A DNA stretch of 64,000 bases from Caldilineales bacterium (GCA_024102915.1 JAGFJG010000136.1:1-64000), one strand, 5' to 3'; shown: positions 9,683-19,509, counted from the first letter of the stretch. Made by a program: numbers and translations. The notes: generated by a model not told the origin, from the sequence alone.

Positions 9683-10840
9683 ATGCTGAAACGAAATCGC
9701 TTTGTTCTGATCGCAATCGCCCTGCTGTTGTCGATTTTTCTTGCCGCTTGCGGTGGCGGCGAAGATTCCGGCGCTGCATCCGATGACGCCGGGCCAGCGC
9801 CCACTTCTGCGCCTGCGGCGATGGATACGCCTCAGCCTGCACCAACTGATACCCCCGCGCCCGCGCCGACCGACACACCCGAAGAGATGGACGAACCGGC
9901 GGCGATGACCTTGCTGGAAGAGGCGCTGGATTCCTATCGTGCGCGCGGCAGTTTCTCGATGATCAGTACGGTCGGCGACGCCGAACCGGTCGAACAGACC
10001 ATGGAGTTTGAATCCGCTTATACCAAGGCCGACAATCCCTACGGCTTCAATATGAGCATGAGGATGGACGGCGTGCAGACTGTCGAAGACGATCCCAACG
10101 TGCCGGAGTCCGTGCAGTTCTATATGGTGGACGACGCCTCATACATCGGCTTTGGCGACCAATGGCTGACCACGACGCGCGAAGAATCGGGTCTGGAGGA
10201 CGTGCCCTCATTCATCGGCAGCGCCGACGATATCGTCAACGATCTGGATCAGCTCAACCGGGAAGGCAAGGAGAAAGTGAACGGCATCGACACCGTGCAC
10301 TATTCCTTCGAAGACCCGTTGCTTCTCTCAGAATTTTTCGGGCAGGGCGCCGATGAGGGCGATGTCACATCGCTGCGCGGCGATATCTGGGTGGCCGAAG
10401 ATGGCAATTACGTGGTGAAGGTCAGTTTCACGGCTGCGGCCACCGGCGTGCCATCGACCGACGATGAAGGCAACGAAGTCATCGCCGATGAAGAGGTGAC
10501 CTGGACATTCGAGGTCTACGAAGTGAATTCCGATGTCGAGATCACAGTGCCGGAAGGGGCAACCGCCCTGGGCGAAGTGAGTATGCCGGGCTTCGACGAT
10601 GGAACATTCCCGATGCCGCCCGACACCACCGTGACCAACAGCTTCCCCGGCCTCGTCAGCGCCGCCAGCACGCTGACCGAGGAAGCAGTGGTCCAATTCT
10701 TCGACGAGCAACTCGCCGATCTGGGCTGGACGAAGGATGAAGGATTCCTGCCTACCTACACGAAAGATGGCGTCAGCATCACGATCATGGCCTCGCCCGT
10801 CGATGGCGGCGGGGTCGAGATCACGATTTTCGGAGAATAA
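9683..10840 (+). CDS. Lipoprotein with Pro/Thr-rich linker, LppX/LolA-like fold suspected
   Basis: A 385-residue lipoprotein. The signal peptide MLKRNRFVLIAIALLLSIFL ends in lipobox LAAC with Cys23, followed by an acidic and Pro/Ala/Thr-rich linker to about residue 75. The remaining domain alternates strands such as SFSMISTVG, YGFNMSMRMDG, VQFYMVDDASYIGFGDQW and VNGIDTVHYSFEDP, a pattern that resembles LppX/LprG-type or LolA-like lipid-binding folds. That is only a structural guess. The ATG at 9683 has a GAGG ribosome site four bases upstream; a longer reading from 9560 lies inside the previous gene. A strong terminator follows. Confidence 0.75.
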   Translation: MLKRNRFVLIAIALLLSIFLAACGGGEDSGAASDDAGPAPTSAPAAMDTPQPAPTDTPAPAPTDTPEEMDEPAAMTLLEEALDSYRARGSFSMISTVGDAEPVEQTMEFESAYTKADNPYGFNMSMRMDGVQTVEDDPNVPESVQFYMVDDASYIGFGDQWLTTTREESGLEDVPSFIGSADDIVNDLDQLNREGKEKVNGIDTVHYSFEDPLLLSEFFGQGADEGDVTSLRGDIWVAEDGNYVVKVSFTAAATGVPSTDDEGNEVIADEEVTWTFEVYEVNSDVEITVPEGATALGEVSMPGFDDGTFPMPPDTTVTNSFPGLVSAASTLTEEAVVQFFDEQLADLGWTKDEGFLPTYTKDGVSITIMASPVDGGGVEITIFGE

Positions 10841-10873
10841 CCCGCCACCGAACATTCCCTAATCCGATTGCAC

Positions 10874-10905
10874 AAGCCCGCAGGTCAGACCTGCGGGCTT
10901 TTTTT
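10874..10905 (+). terminator. Rho-independent terminator after the lipoprotein gene
   Basis: A near-perfect hairpin, AGCCCGCAGGTC paired with GACCTGCGGGCT, is followed directly by a run of seven T. It lies 34 bases after the lipoprotein stop. Confidence 0.93.
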
Positions 10906-11002
10906 GTGGCGGGGTGCAATTGGAACGTTCTTGCCGCGAATCGGTAGCCTGTGTTACATGCTCACGGCCTCGTTGGACGAAATCATAGGCCGGGGCTAGA
11001 AT

Positions 11003-11653
11003 GTGCCAATCATGCTCGACTACAAAATCCGCTTGCCGCACAATGCCAAAACTGGCGCCTCGCTCATGGTGCTCATGCACGGACGAGGGGCTGACGAAAA
11101 CGATCTGCTGGCCCTGGCCGACTTCTTCCCCGAAGCGCTTGTGGTTGCGCCCCGTGCGCCGTATTCCGCCCGTGAGTGGGGTTACGGCCCCGGCTTTGCC
11201 TGGTATCGCTATCTCGGCGGCAATCGCCCCGATCCCGAACACTTTACCCGGTCATTGTCGGAACTGGATGAAACCATCAAGAAAATCATCGGTGAGCTTT
11301 CCGTCAAAATCGGGCCGATCTTTGTGGGCGGTTTCAGTCAGGGCGGCACCGTCGGCATGGGCTATGGGTTGAATCATCCCAACGAAATCGACACAGTCCT
11401 CAACCTCTCCGGCTTTCTGGCCGACCACCCGCTCGTTCGGGTCACTACTGAGACCGTGGCCGATACCCGCTTCTATTGGCCGCACGGCCTACACGATCCG
11501 GCCGTCCCCTTTGCCCTGGCCGAGTCGGGGCGAGCCCAATTGATGGCAGCCGGAGCCTGTCTGGTAGCGCCCGATTTCGCCATGGGCCACCAGATTATTC
11601 GGGATGAGATCGAGGATATTCGTGAATTGCTCAGGGTCAGCGACTGCCTTTAG
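11003..11653 (+). CDS. Phospholipase/carboxylesterase-family alpha/beta hydrolase
   Basis: Serine esterase of the small PF02230-type family (216 aa, typical size). The oxyanion-hole motif LMHGRGADEND lies at residues 24-34, and the catalytic triad can be placed at Ser112 (GGFSQGGT), Asp165 (HGLHDPAVP) and His196 (MGHQI). There is no signal peptide, so it is cytoplasmic. The start is either GTG at 11003 or ATG at 11012; neither has a clear ribosome site. It is preceded by the terminator at 10.9 kb and so probably has its own promoter. The physiological ester substrate is not predictable. Confidence 0.85.
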   Translation: MPIMLDYKIRLPHNAKTGASLMVLMHGRGADENDLLALADFFPEALVVAPRAPYSAREWGYGPGFAWYRYLGGNRPDPEHFTRSLSELDETIKKIIGELSVKIGPIFVGGFSQGGTVGMGYGLNHPNEIDTVLNLSGFLADHPLVRVTTETVADTRFYWPHGLHDPAVPFALAESGRAQLMAAGACLVAPDFAMGHQIIRDEIEDIRELLRVSDCL

Positions 11654-11698
11654 TCGTCAGATGCACGTGGGGCGACACATTTTCGCAGTGGAGGAATC

Positions 11699-12547
11699 AT
11701 GATTCGCATCGTCACAGACACGACAGCCGGGCTGCCCGATGATCTGGCCCGTCGCCACGCCATTCCGGTCGCCCCGCAGATCGTCGTTTTCGGCAACGAA
11801 GAATTTCAGGAATTGCAGGATCTCAGCAATGAAGAATTCATGCGTAAGCTGGCGACGAGCGCGAACTTACCCAAAACGGCGGCGCCATCCCCGGCGACGA
11901 TGGCCGACATCTATCGCCCCTTCGTGGAAGTCGGGGACGCCGTCCTTTCGATTCACCCATCCAGCGAGATCAGCGGGACCGTGCGCAGCGGCTCCGTGGC
12001 CGCCCAATCCTTCCCCGATGCCGACATCCGGGTGATCGACACCCGATCGATTGCCGGCCCGCTCTCGCGCATGGTGTTGCAGGCTGCCGCTCTAGCGGAA
12101 TCAGGTTCCGATGCCGATGCCATCATCGCCCATGTCCATGATTTGATGGCGCGCAGCCGGATTTATTTTCTCGTGGACACGCTGGAATATCTGCAAAAGG
12201 GCGGGCGCATCGGCGGTGCGCAGGCGTTGCTCGGCAGTCTGTTGCAGGTCAAGCCCATCCTCACGCTGCAGGACGGTCGGGTCGAGGCGTTCGAGAGGCA
12301 GCGCACACAAAAACGAGCGCGGGCGCGGCTGCTGGAAATCGTCGAATCAGAATCAGCCAGAGGTGACGAGGCGCTGCTGACCGTTATGCACGCTGGATTG
12401 CCGGATGTGGCGGCGGAGATTGCTTCGGCGCTCAAACAAACATTACAGACCGAGGACGTACTCATCTGCGAACTGGGGCCTGCCATCATCACGCACGCCG
12501 GGCCGGGCGCTCTCGCCGTCGGCTTCTTCACCGCGGGAAAATCATGA
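11699..12547 (+). CDS. DegV family fatty-acid-binding protein
   Basis: DegV proteins bind fatty acids and can present them to fatty-acid kinase. The N terminus IRIVTDTTAGLPDDLARRHAI is the family signature, with the conserved THPSSEISGT-like segment (IHPSSEISGT) at about residue 83 and the C-terminal EYLQKGGRIGGAQALLGSLLQVKPIL block typical of the family. Length (282 aa) is usual. A strong ribosome site, GGAGG, lies eight bases before the ATG. The next gene overlaps by 4 bp (ATGA), so the two are translationally coupled. Confidence 0.92.
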   Translation: MIRIVTDTTAGLPDDLARRHAIPVAPQIVVFGNEEFQELQDLSNEEFMRKLATSANLPKTAAPSPATMADIYRPFVEVGDAVLSIHPSSEISGTVRSGSVAAQSFPDADIRVIDTRSIAGPLSRMVLQAAALAESGSDADAIIAHVHDLMARSRIYFLVDTLEYLQKGGRIGGAQALLGSLLQVKPILTLQDGRVEAFERQRTQKRARARLLEIVESESARGDEALLTVMHAGLPDVAAEIASALKQTLQTEDVLICELGPAIITHAGPGALAVGFFTAGKS

Positions 12548-13665
12548 CGCAAATACGAAAACTCGATACAAACAATCACAGCGATGTCAAAAAGTGGGTG
12601 AATCTGCCCTATCATCTCTATGCAGGCGACCCGCTGTGGGTGCCGCAGATGATGGACGAAGCGAAGGGGCAGCTTGATCGCAAGAAGTATCCTTTTTATC
12701 TGCACTCATTCGCCGATTTTTTTGTGGCCGAACAGGATGGAAAAGTGGTGGGTCGTCTGGCCGTGATGGAGAACACCCGCTACAACAAAATCCGCAATGC
12801 AAAGACCGCCATCTTCTCTCATTTCGAGTCTGTCGAAGATTATGCCGTGGCCGAAGCTCTCTTCACAGCCGGTTTCGAGTGGGCGCGCAGCCGGGGGCTC
12901 GACAAAATGGTGGGGCCAAAGGGCTTCCTGCCCGCCGATGGCATGGGCATGCTGATCGAAGGCTTCATGCGTCGCCCGGCCATTGGCATCGCCTATAATC
13001 CGCCCTTCTATTACGATTTCATCAAACGCCTGGGCTTCGAGAAAGAAACGGACTTTATGTCGGGTTATGTGCCCGGCACATTCCAGGTCCCGGAGCGGAT
13101 CGAGCGCATCGCCGCCAAGGTGAAAGAGCGATATAACTTCGAGGTGCGCAGCTACACCAGCAAAAAGGAACTGCACGCCATCGTCCCCACGGTCATCGAA
13201 GTCTACAACAGCACTTTTGTGAATAACTGGGAATTCGTGCCCATTACGCTTGAGGAAGCGAAGGTGATCGAATCCCGATTGCTGGATATAATCGACCCCA
13301 CACTGATCCGGCTGGTGTGGAAGGGCGATGATCTGGCTGGCTTTATCCTGATCTACCCCGACATTTCGGCGGCCATCCAACGTACCAGCGGGAAGCTATG
13401 GCCGTTCGGCTTCATTACGTTGCTGCGGGAGTTCAAGAAAACGGAATGGATCAACGTGAATGGGGCGGGCATCTTGCCGCAATATCAGGGCCGGGGCGTC
13501 GATGCCATGCTTTATGTCGAGCTGGCGGCAGCGGTGCGGGCCAGCGGCTACGCGCATGCGGAAATCGTGCAAGTCGATGAGGCGAACGAGCGTATGCAGG
13601 CCGAGGTTTCGGCGCTGGGTGTGACCTTCGACAAACGGCACCGCATTTTCCGGCGTGAGCTGTAA
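12544..13665 (+). CDS. GNAT-like N-acetyltransferase-fold protein (YghO-like family)
   Basis: A 373-residue cytoplasmic protein. The N-terminal half carries HLYAGDPLWVPQMMDEAK, DFFVAEQDGKVVGRLAV and a GLDKMVGPKGFLPADGMGMLIEGF region, which match the large GNAT-like family represented by YghO. The C-terminal half has GILPQYQGRGVDAMLYVELA, resembling the acetyl-CoA-binding Q/R-x-x-G-x-G/A loop. The substrate is unknown. The start overlaps the degV stop (ATGA). Composition matches the neighbours up to its end, after which the DNA becomes AT-rich. Confidence 0.75.
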   Translation: MTQIRKLDTNNHSDVKKWVNLPYHLYAGDPLWVPQMMDEAKGQLDRKKYPFYLHSFADFFVAEQDGKVVGRLAVMENTRYNKIRNAKTAIFSHFESVEDYAVAEALFTAGFEWARSRGLDKMVGPKGFLPADGMGMLIEGFMRRPAIGIAYNPPFYYDFIKRLGFEKETDFMSGYVPGTFQVPERIERIAAKVKERYNFEVRSYTSKKELHAIVPTVIEVYNSTFVNNWEFVPITLEEAKVIESRLLDIIDPTLIRLVWKGDDLAGFILIYPDISAAIQRTSGKLWPFGFITLLREFKKTEWINVNGAGILPQYQGRGVDAMLYVELAAAVRASGYAHAEIVQVDEANERMQAEVSALGVTFDKRHRIFRREL

Positions 13666-13786
13666 AAGTCAAAAGCCAGAATGTTTTCAAGTACCATCGA
13701 TTATTGAGGTGACATCAACATTCAAAGTGTGCAAGTCTCTGCTCTCGTAATAATTTTCTGTTGGATTAGCCAAGTGAATATCAAAT

Positions 13787-14569
13787 ATGTCATTTGAAAA
13801 CCCGTTTCTCCTGATTTTTCTCTTCTCATGCATCGTCTTGGTGTCAATTATTGTCATCTTTTTTATGAGATTCCGAGGTCCGAAAAAGTCACTTTCGTAT
13901 CGAATTCGGCCTATTGTTCCATTGATTTCTGTTGATCAGGACATCGAGGATAGGGTTAACATCACTTTCGATCATCAGTCTATAGGAAGACTATATCTGG
14001 TTCTGATTCAAATACAGAACAACGGTCGTGAAGCAATTCGTATGGTTGACTATGAGAAATGGTTTGAATTCACGTTCCAATCAGCTTCACGGGTCGTCAG
14101 TGCAGAGGTAATAGAAAAGTATCCGGTAGATATCCAAATTGAACCTGTTGTTAGTGGAGCCATTGCTTCATTGACACCAAATCTTCTTAACCCTGGAGAC
14201 AAATTCACCTTAAAGATAGTTGTGAGTAGTGAAGATGAGTTGCCAGAACCCAGAGCAAGTGCGCGCATTGCAGGGATTTCTCATCTCGACAAATTGAGTG
14301 ATCAAGAAGTAACTACGATTGTTCTCCATAATATATTTGCACTAATTGGTTGGGTATTTTTTATGGTGCTGTTTCTTAGTTTTCTGGTACAGGGAATTTT
14401 TTTTATTTTAGGTAACAGTCTAGTTAGACTTGTGGACGATAGCCAGATAGAAATACCAGGAAATATAGTGTTTGGCCTACTCCTAATACTCATTGCGCTA
14501 TTCTTCAGAATTATGGCGGTTCGTCGAGGCAAGTTGCTCAATTTTCAGTTTCGTCGTCGGAGTGATTAG
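13787..14569 (+). CDS. AT-rich membrane protein of unknown function
   Basis: A 260-residue protein I do not recognise. A transmembrane helix covers residues 7-27, a soluble beta-rich domain about 35-178, and two more helices about 182-208 and 223-244, ending in a basic tail (RRGKLLNFQFRRRSD). The soluble part (RLYLVLIQIQNNGREAIRMVDY, NLLNPGDKFTLKIVVSS) reads like an Ig-like or CARDB-like beta-sandwich facing outside or inside. The DNA is far more AT-rich than both neighbours, and the gene sits beside two tRNA-Ser genes, which suggests recent acquisition. No ribosome site is evident. A bidirectional hairpin terminator follows. Confidence 0.7.
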   Translation: MSFENPFLLIFLFSCIVLVSIIVIFFMRFRGPKKSLSYRIRPIVPLISVDQDIEDRVNITFDHQSIGRLYLVLIQIQNNGREAIRMVDYEKWFEFTFQSASRVVSAEVIEKYPVDIQIEPVVSGAIASLTPNLLNPGDKFTLKIVVSSEDELPEPRASARIAGISHLDKLSDQEVTTIVLHNIFALIGWVFFMVLFLSFLVQGIFFILGNSLVRLVDDSQIEIPGNIVFGLLLILIALFFRIMAVRRGKLLNFQFRRRSD

Positions 14570-14595
14570 ATTGACGATATATGAGTGCACAATAC

Positions 14596-14628
14596 AAAAC
14601 GCCGCCGAGAAATATTCGGCGGCGTTTT
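14596..14628. terminator. Bidirectional hairpin terminator
   Basis: AAAACGCCGCCGA and TCGGCGGCGTTTT form a 13-bp stem with a 7-base loop, with A and T tracts on both flanks. It can terminate the AT-rich plus-strand gene and the minus-strand tRNA-Ser unit. Confidence 0.85.
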
Positions 14629-14630
14629 CA

Positions 14631-14725
<95 letters not shown>

Positions 14726-14730
14726 AGGTG

Positions 14731-14772
14731 TTCAATTATCAATTTTCAGTGACCAGTGGTCAGCGCTCAGAC
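14731..14772. repeat. Intergenic CAGTGGTCAG-type short-period repeat, copy 1
   Basis: The spacer between the two tRNA-Ser genes carries an imperfect short-period sequence including CAGTGACCAGTGGTCAG and GCTCAGACTG. The same CAGTGGTCAG core recurs in the serS leader at about 16481, and a related array lies between gcvH and gcvT. Confidence 0.6.
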
Positions 14773-14797
14773 TGCCCACTATGTGCTGGAAATCAGG

Positions 14798-14882
14798 CGG
14801 AGGGTGAGGGATTCGAACCCCCGATACCTTGCGGTATAGCTGTTTTCAAGACAGCCGCCTTCGTCCACTCGGCCAACCCTCC
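14798..14882 (-). tRNA. tRNA-Ser(TGA)
   Basis: The minus strand forms a class II tRNA. Acceptor GGAGGGT pairs with ACCCTCC; the D-arm contains TGGCCGAGTGG; the anticodon stem-loop CTGTCTTGAAAACAG carries TGA; the variable arm is long (TACCGCAAGGTA); and the T-loop is GGTTCGAATCC. CCA is not encoded (CCT follows the discriminator G). It reads UCA and related serine codons. Confidence 0.93.
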
Positions 14883-14992
14883 GTGGACGACCTCCGTCCC
14901 AGCGGGCGACGGAGATCATACCATCGTGCGGAGAATGGTGTCAAAAAGAATGTGTCAAGTGTCGGGTTCCGGGTAAAGGCGGCCGCCGCCTG

Positions 14993-16273
14993 CTACCTGC
15001 TGATAACATCCACTCCCATGTAGGGTCGTAGCACATCCGGCACAATCACGCTGCCATCCGCCTGCTGGTAGTTTTCGAGAACGGCGATCACCGTGCGGGG
15101 CAGGGCCAATCCCGAGCCGTTGAGGGTGTACACGAATTGCGGTCGGGCCCCGGGTTCTGGCCGGTAGCGGATGTTGGCGCGGCGAGCCTGAAAATCGGTG
15201 AACAGCGAGCACGAGCTGACTTCCAGCCATTCCCCGCAGCCGGGGGCCCAAAGCTCCAGATCGAACTTGGCCGCCGCCACGAAGCTGAGGTCGCCCGTGC
15301 ACATCTGCACCACCCGATAGGGGATTTCCAGCGCCCGGCAGATGTCCTCTGCGTTGTCGATGAGCAAGTCCAACTCAGCCCGGCCGGTTTCCGGCGTCAC
15401 GAACTTGACCATCTCCACCTTGTCGAATTGATGGCCGCGCTTGATGCCGCGCGTATCTTTGCCCGCGCTCATCTGCTCACGGCGGAAACAGGGCGTGAAG
15501 GCTACATGCTTGATTGGCAGTTGCTCGGCGTCCAGGATTTCGTCGCGATAAAGGTTGGTGACCGGCACCTCGGCGGTGGGGATCAGCCATAGGTCGTCGT
15601 GGATGTCCCGATAAAGATTGTCGCCGAACTTGGGCAGGTTGCCGGTCCCCACCAGCGCCTCTTCCCGCACGACGAATGGCGGGTAGACCTCGACATAGCC
15701 ATGCTGTTGCACGTGCATGTCCAACATCCATGTGATCAGCGCCCTTTGCAGGTGCGCGCCCAATCCTTTCAACACATAGAAGCGACTGCCCGACAGCTTG
15801 ACGCCACGCTCGAAATCGATGATGTCCAGGCTTTCGCCCAATTCCCAATGCGGGCGGGGTTCAAATCCAAAGGCGGGGAGATCGCCGACTGTGCGGGTGA
15901 TGACGTTCTCGCTGTCATCGACGCCGACCGGCACATTGGGCAGCGGCAGGTTGGGGATGTTGAGCATGGCCCATTGCAGGTCAGCATCGACCTGCTTCAA
16001 CTCCGTTTCCAGCGCGGCGATATCCTCGCCGATGGCCGCCATTTGCGCTTTCTGCGTCTCTGCTTCCTCGCGCCTGCCCTCGCGCATCAGCGCTCCGATC
16101 TGCTTCGATCCGGCGTTACGATCGGCTTTCATCGCTTCCACTTCCACCAGGATTTCCCGGCGGCGCAAATCGAGGCGGATGGCGTCCTCGACCGGCGCAT
16201 CCGTGGCTTGCAAGTCACTCATCGCCTGCCGCACCAAATCGGGATTCTCGCGTAAGAGTTTTATGTCGAGCAT
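14993..16273 (-). CDS. serS: Serine--tRNA ligase
   Basis: Charges tRNA-Ser with serine. The protein (426 aa) begins MLDIKLLRENPDLVRQAMSD and has the N-terminal coiled-coil arm (residues of about 30-110) that recognises the long variable arm. The class II core follows: motif 2 around FTPCFRREQMSAGKDTRGIKRGHQFDKVEM and motif 3 NGSGLALPRTVIAVLENYQ. The ATG at 16273 is chosen because GGAG lies eight bases upstream; the in-frame ATG at 16279 is too close to it, and the longer open frame to 16417 runs into a T-box leader. The gene is controlled by that T-box and lies beside two tRNA-Ser genes. Confidence 0.96.
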   Translation of the reverse strand: MLDIKLLRENPDLVRQAMSDLQATDAPVEDAIRLDLRRREILVEVEAMKADRNAGSKQIGALMREGRREEAETQKAQMAAIGEDIAALETELKQVDADLQWAMLNIPNLPLPNVPVGVDDSENVITRTVGDLPAFGFEPRPHWELGESLDIIDFERGVKLSGSRFYVLKGLGAHLQRALITWMLDMHVQQHGYVEVYPPFVVREEALVGTGNLPKFGDNLYRDIHDDLWLIPTAEVPVTNLYRDEILDAEQLPIKHVAFTPCFRREQMSAGKDTRGIKRGHQFDKVEMVKFVTPETGRAELDLLIDNAEDICRALEIPYRVVQMCTGDLSFVAAAKFDLELWAPGCGEWLEVSSCSLFTDFQARRANIRYRPEPGARPQFVYTLNGSGLALPRTVIAVLENYQQADGSVIVPDVLRPYMGVDVISR

Positions 16274-16330
16274 ATTCATTCTCCAAGAGAGGATATTGGA
16301 TATCGGGTAGTCACCCTTACCAAACAGAAA

Positions 16331-16610
16331 CGCCCCTCGTTCCAGGACGAGGGGCGTGCTCGTGGTGCCACCTGGATTTGTGCCGCCCTTGCGAGCGACA
16401 ACCTTGGCGGGATTCAATCATCCCGGCCCGATAACGGGGGCCAGACGACGAGGCTTAGTTGGTGGTCAGTTGTCAGTATTCAGTGGTCAGACTGAACTGA
16501 TTACTGTCTACTTTTCAGCCCGGCGACTCGGAAGTGGATTTCACAGCGGCGGCCCTATTGCCTCGCACCGACCGACAATTCTCTGAAAGGCGACCGAATG
16601 TTACTTGTCT
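16331..16610 (-). promoter_or_regulatory. T-box riboswitch controlling serS (serine specifier UCC)
   Basis: On the minus strand the leader has stem I features (AGAGAATTGTCGGTCGGTGCGA-like region, then GTGAAATCCACTTCCGAGT). A candidate specifier UCC at 16538-16536 is followed by the conserved purine. The T-box core AGGTGGCACCACG lies at 16373-16361. A terminator stem, ACGAGGGGCG pairing with CGCCCCTCGT, lies at 16356-16331 and is followed by a T-rich stretch. T-boxes bind uncharged tRNA and prevent termination. Specifier assignment is from position and context, not from a folded model. Confidence 0.87.
16461..16511. repeat. CAGTGGTCAG-type repeat inside the serS T-box leader, copy 2
   Basis: A short-period stretch (GGTCAGTTGTCAGTATTCAG, then TGGTCAGACTGAACTGATTACTG) lies between stem I and the antiterminator of the T-box. 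It shares the CAGTGGTCAG core with the spacer of the tRNA-Ser genes. Confidence 0.6.
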
Positions 16611-16644
16611 CCGTCGTGGTCGTTCAATGATGAAATTAGGCGGA

Positions 16645-16673
16645 AGATTAGCACAGGGCTATCTCATGCGCAA
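16645..16673 (-). promoter_or_regulatory. Candidate sigma-70-type promoter of serS
   Basis: On the minus strand TTGCGC (16673-16668) and TAATCT (16650-16645) are separated by 17 bases. They lie just after the gcvPB stop and just before T-box stem I. The -35 box is weak. Confidence 0.45.
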
Positions 16674-16674
16674 A

Positions 16675-18132
16675 TCAGCCTGAAACTGCCTCTGGATGGC
16701 GGGCCAGCACAGGTTGGCGCGCGGCCCGCACTTCGTCCAACCGGCGAACCGGGGCCGTCTGCGGGGCGGAATGCAGCAGTTCGGGATCGCTGCGCGCCTC
16801 GCGGGCGATGTCGGTGAGGGCATCGACGAAAGCGTCGAGCGTGTCCTTCGATTCGGTCTCGGTCGGCTCGATCATCAGGGCTTCCGGCACAATCAGGGGG
16901 AAATAGACGGTGGGGGGATGGTATCCGTAGTCGATCAGCCGCTTGGCGATGTCCAGCGTGTGCACGCTTTCGGCTCCGGCGATCTTGCCCTGGGCGACCA
17001 GCTCGTGCATGCAGAAGCGGTCGCCATGCGGGATGGGATAATCATCCCGCTGCTTGAGCAATGCCTGGATGTAATTGGCATTGAGCACGGCATCCTCGCT
17101 CACCCGGCGCAGACCCTCGGCCCCGTGCATACGGATGTAGGTGTACGCGCGCACATGCATGCCGAAGTTGCCGTTGAATGCCCGCACTCGACCGATGCTC
17201 TGTTCCGGCCAGTCCCACACGAAATCGCCTTCCTCGCTCAACCCCACCACCGGCGCGGGCAGGAAGGGAGCCAGTTCAGCCACTACGCCCACCGGGCCGG
17301 AACCGGGGCCGCCGCCGCCGTGAGGCGTGCTGAAGGTCTTGTGAAGATTGAAGTGCAATACATCGATGCCCAGGTCGCCGGGGCGAACGATGCCCATGAT
17401 AGCGTTGAGGTTCGCGCCATCGCCATAAACCAGACCGCCGGCCTCGTGCACCATCTCGCAGATTTCGACGATGTTCTGCTCGAACAGGCCCAGCGTGTTG
17501 GGATTGGTGATCATCAGGCCCACAACATGGTCGTCCAACTCGCCACGCAATGCCTCGACATCGACATTTCCATCGGGACCGCTGGGCAGTTCGATCACTT
17601 CCAGGCCGCTCATGGTGGTCGTGGCGGGATTGGTCCCATGCGCCGAATCCGGTACCAGAATCTTGTTGCGATGACCCTGGCCGCGTGCGATCTGGGCATT
17701 GCGCATGATCAGCACGCCGGTGAGCTCGCCATGAGCTCCCGCCGCCGGCTGCAATGTGACGGCATCCAGCCCGGAGATCTCGGCCAACATTTGCTGTAAT
17801 TCGTACATCATCTGCATGGCCCCCTGTACGGTGGCGGGGTCTTGCAGCGGGTGGATGTCGGCGAGGCCGGGGAGGCGCGCCATGCGCTCGTTCACCTTGG
17901 GATTGTACTTCATGGTGCACGAGCCCAGGGGATAGAAGCCCTTGTCGACGGCGTAGTTCAACTGGCTCAGCCGCACGTAATGGCGCACGACTTCCAGTTC
18001 GCTCATCTCCGGCAGGGGCAAATCCTGGCGCAGGAAACCGGCGGGAAGGTCGGTGAGAGGCACATCGGCCGGGGGCATGTCCACGCCGGTGCGACCGGGG
18101 CTGCCGAGGTCATAGATGAATGGCTCGCTCAT
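16675..18132 (-). CDS. gcvPB: Glycine dehydrogenase (decarboxylating) subunit 2
   Basis: PLP-binding half of the split P-protein of the glycine cleavage system, which decarboxylates glycine and transfers aminomethyl to lipoyl-GcvH. The PLP-lysine region reads [22 protein letters not shown]. Other hallmarks are [28 protein letters not shown] and [16 protein letters not shown]. The protein is 485 aa from ATG 18132, whose ATGA overlaps the gcvPA stop; a longer frame to 18228 would run inside gcvPA. It is the last gene of the gcvT-gcvH-gcvPA-gcvPB operon. Confidence 0.95.
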   Translation of the reverse strand: MSEPFIYDLGSPGRTGVDMPPADVPLTDLPAGFLRQDLPLPEMSELEVVRHYVRLSQLNYAVDKGFYPLGSCTMKYNPKVNERMARLPGLADIHPLQDPATVQGAMQMMYELQQMLAEISGLDAVTLQPAAGAHGELTGVLIMRNAQIARGQGHRNKILVPDSAHGTNPATTTMSGLEVIELPSGPDGNVDVEALRGELDDHVVGLMITNPNTLGLFEQNIVEICEMVHEAGGLVYGDGANLNAIMGIVRPGDLGIDVLHFNLHKTFSTPHGGGGPGSGPVGVVAELAPFLPAPVVGLSEEGDFVWDWPEQSIGRVRAFNGNFGMHVRAYTYIRMHGAEGLRRVSEDAVLNANYIQALLKQRDDYPIPHGDRFCMHELVAQGKIAGAESVHTLDIAKRLIDYGYHPPTVYFPLIVPEALMIEPTETESKDTLDAFVDALTDIAREARSDPELLHSAPQTAPVRRLDEVRAARQPVLARHPEAVSG

Positions 18133-19508
18133 AGCGCTACCTCCAGGGGGATGATTTCTTGCGTCATCTCGCGCAGGGCGTCGACCAGGTCGTCGATCTC
18201 GTCGCGGGTGTTCATCTCGGTCACGCAAATCAGCATGGCGTCGCCCAGATGCGGATAATCCTGGCTGAGGTCATAGCCGCCGATGATGCCGAATTCTTCG
18301 AGAAGATACTGGTTGATTTCGGCGACCGGGCCGGGGCAGCGCACCACGAATTCTTTGAAGAAGGGTTTGTCACTCGCCACCTCGAAGCCGTCGATCTTGG
18401 CGATCTCGGCGGCGGCATAATGCGCTTTGTGCCAGCAAAGTTCAGCCGCCTGGCGCAAGCCCTTCTTGCCCATCGACGCCAGATAAGCGGCAGCGGCCAG
18501 GGCGTTCAAGGCCTGGTTCGTGCAGATGTTGCTGGTGGCCTTGTCGCGGCGGATGTGTTGTTCGCGCGTGTTCAGGGTGAGCACATAGCCGCATGCGCCT
18601 GTGGCATCGACCGTCTCGCCCACCAACCGCCCGGCGCTTCGCCGCACCAAGCTCTGGTCGAAGGCGAAGATGCCCAGATAGGGCCCGCCGAAACTGAGGG
18701 AATTGCCCAGGCTCTGGCCTTCGGCAGTGACGATATCGGCGCCATATTCCCCCGGCGGTGAAAATAACCCCAACGAAATCGGATCGACGGAAACGGCCAG
18801 CAACGCGCCTTTGGCGTGCACGGCGTCGGCCAAGTCTCGCATCTCCTCCGGGCTGTGCAGTTGGCCCAGGAAGTCGGGGTTTTGCACGACGACCAATGCC
18901 ACATCGTCATCGCAGAGTTCGAGCAGAGAATGAAAATCGCTATCCTCAGCTTCGTCACCGACGATGGTCAGGCCCATGCCCTGCGTGTAAGTGCGAGTCA
19001 CCTGGCGGTACATGGGATGCAGTGTGGGCGACATCACGATCTTCTTACGCTTGAGACGATGCACGTTGATCGCCATGATCACGGCCTCGGCCACGGCGGT
19101 GGCGCCGTCATAATGCGAGGCATTCGCCACTTCCATACCGGTCAGAGCCGAGACCATGCTCTGATACTCAAAGGTCGCCTGCAGGGTGCCCTGGCTGATC
19201 TCCGGCTGGTAAGGCGTGTAGGCCGTGTAGAATTCGTTGCGGCTGATTATGGTATCGACCACAGACGGCACGAAATGGCGATAAGCGCCAGCGCCGAGGA
19301 AGCAGGCGAACTGGCCGAGATTGGCATTTTCGGCGGCCATGGCCTGAACCTCGCGCACGACCTCCATCTCGGTCAACGCCGGTGGGAGTTCCAGCCTGGG
19401 AAAGCGATGAGCGGCCGGGATGTCGGAGAACAGGGCGGCCACGTCGGGCGCGCCAATGGTCTCCAGCATGCTCTTCCGGTCGTCATCGGAGTGGGGATTA
19501 AATCGCAT
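18129..19508 (-). CDS. gcvPA: Glycine dehydrogenase (decarboxylating) subunit 1
   Basis: N-terminal half of the split P-protein, partner of GcvPB. The 459-residue sequence begins [19 protein letters not shown] and carries family blocks [60 protein letters not shown] and a region near [22 protein letters not shown]. Only one base separates its ATG from the gcvH stop, and its stop overlaps gcvPB (ATGA). This is a tightly coupled operon producing the two subunits in equal amounts. Confidence 0.95.
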   Translation of the reverse strand: MRFNPHSDDDRKSMLETIGAPDVAALFSDIPAAHRFPRLELPPALTEMEVVREVQAMAAENANLGQFACFLGAGAYRHFVPSVVDTIISRNEFYTAYTPYQPEISQGTLQATFEYQSMVSALTGMEVANASHYDGATAVAEAVIMAINVHRLKRKKIVMSPTLHPMYRQVTRTYTQGMGLTIVGDEAEDSDFHSLLELCDDDVALVVVQNPDFLGQLHSPEEMRDLADAVHAKGALLAVSVDPISLGLFSPPGEYGADIVTAEGQSLGNSLSFGGPYLGIFAFDQSLVRRSAGRLVGETVDATGACGYVLTLNTREQHIRRDKATSNICTNQALNALAAAAYLASMGKKGLRQAAELCWHKAHYAAAEIAKIDGFEVASDKPFFKEFVVRCPGPVAEINQYLLEEFGIIGGYDLSQDYPHLGDAMLICVTEMNTRDEIDDLVDALREMTQEIIPLEVAL

Positions 19509-19509
19509 A

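Noticed and set aside
15599..16310. Plus-strand open frames of 170-218 aa inside serS and its leader
   Set aside because: They are shadows of serS; the T-box and serS start explain the sequence.
16274..16417. N-terminal extension of serS to 16417
   Set aside because: The added residues translate the T-box terminator and core region.
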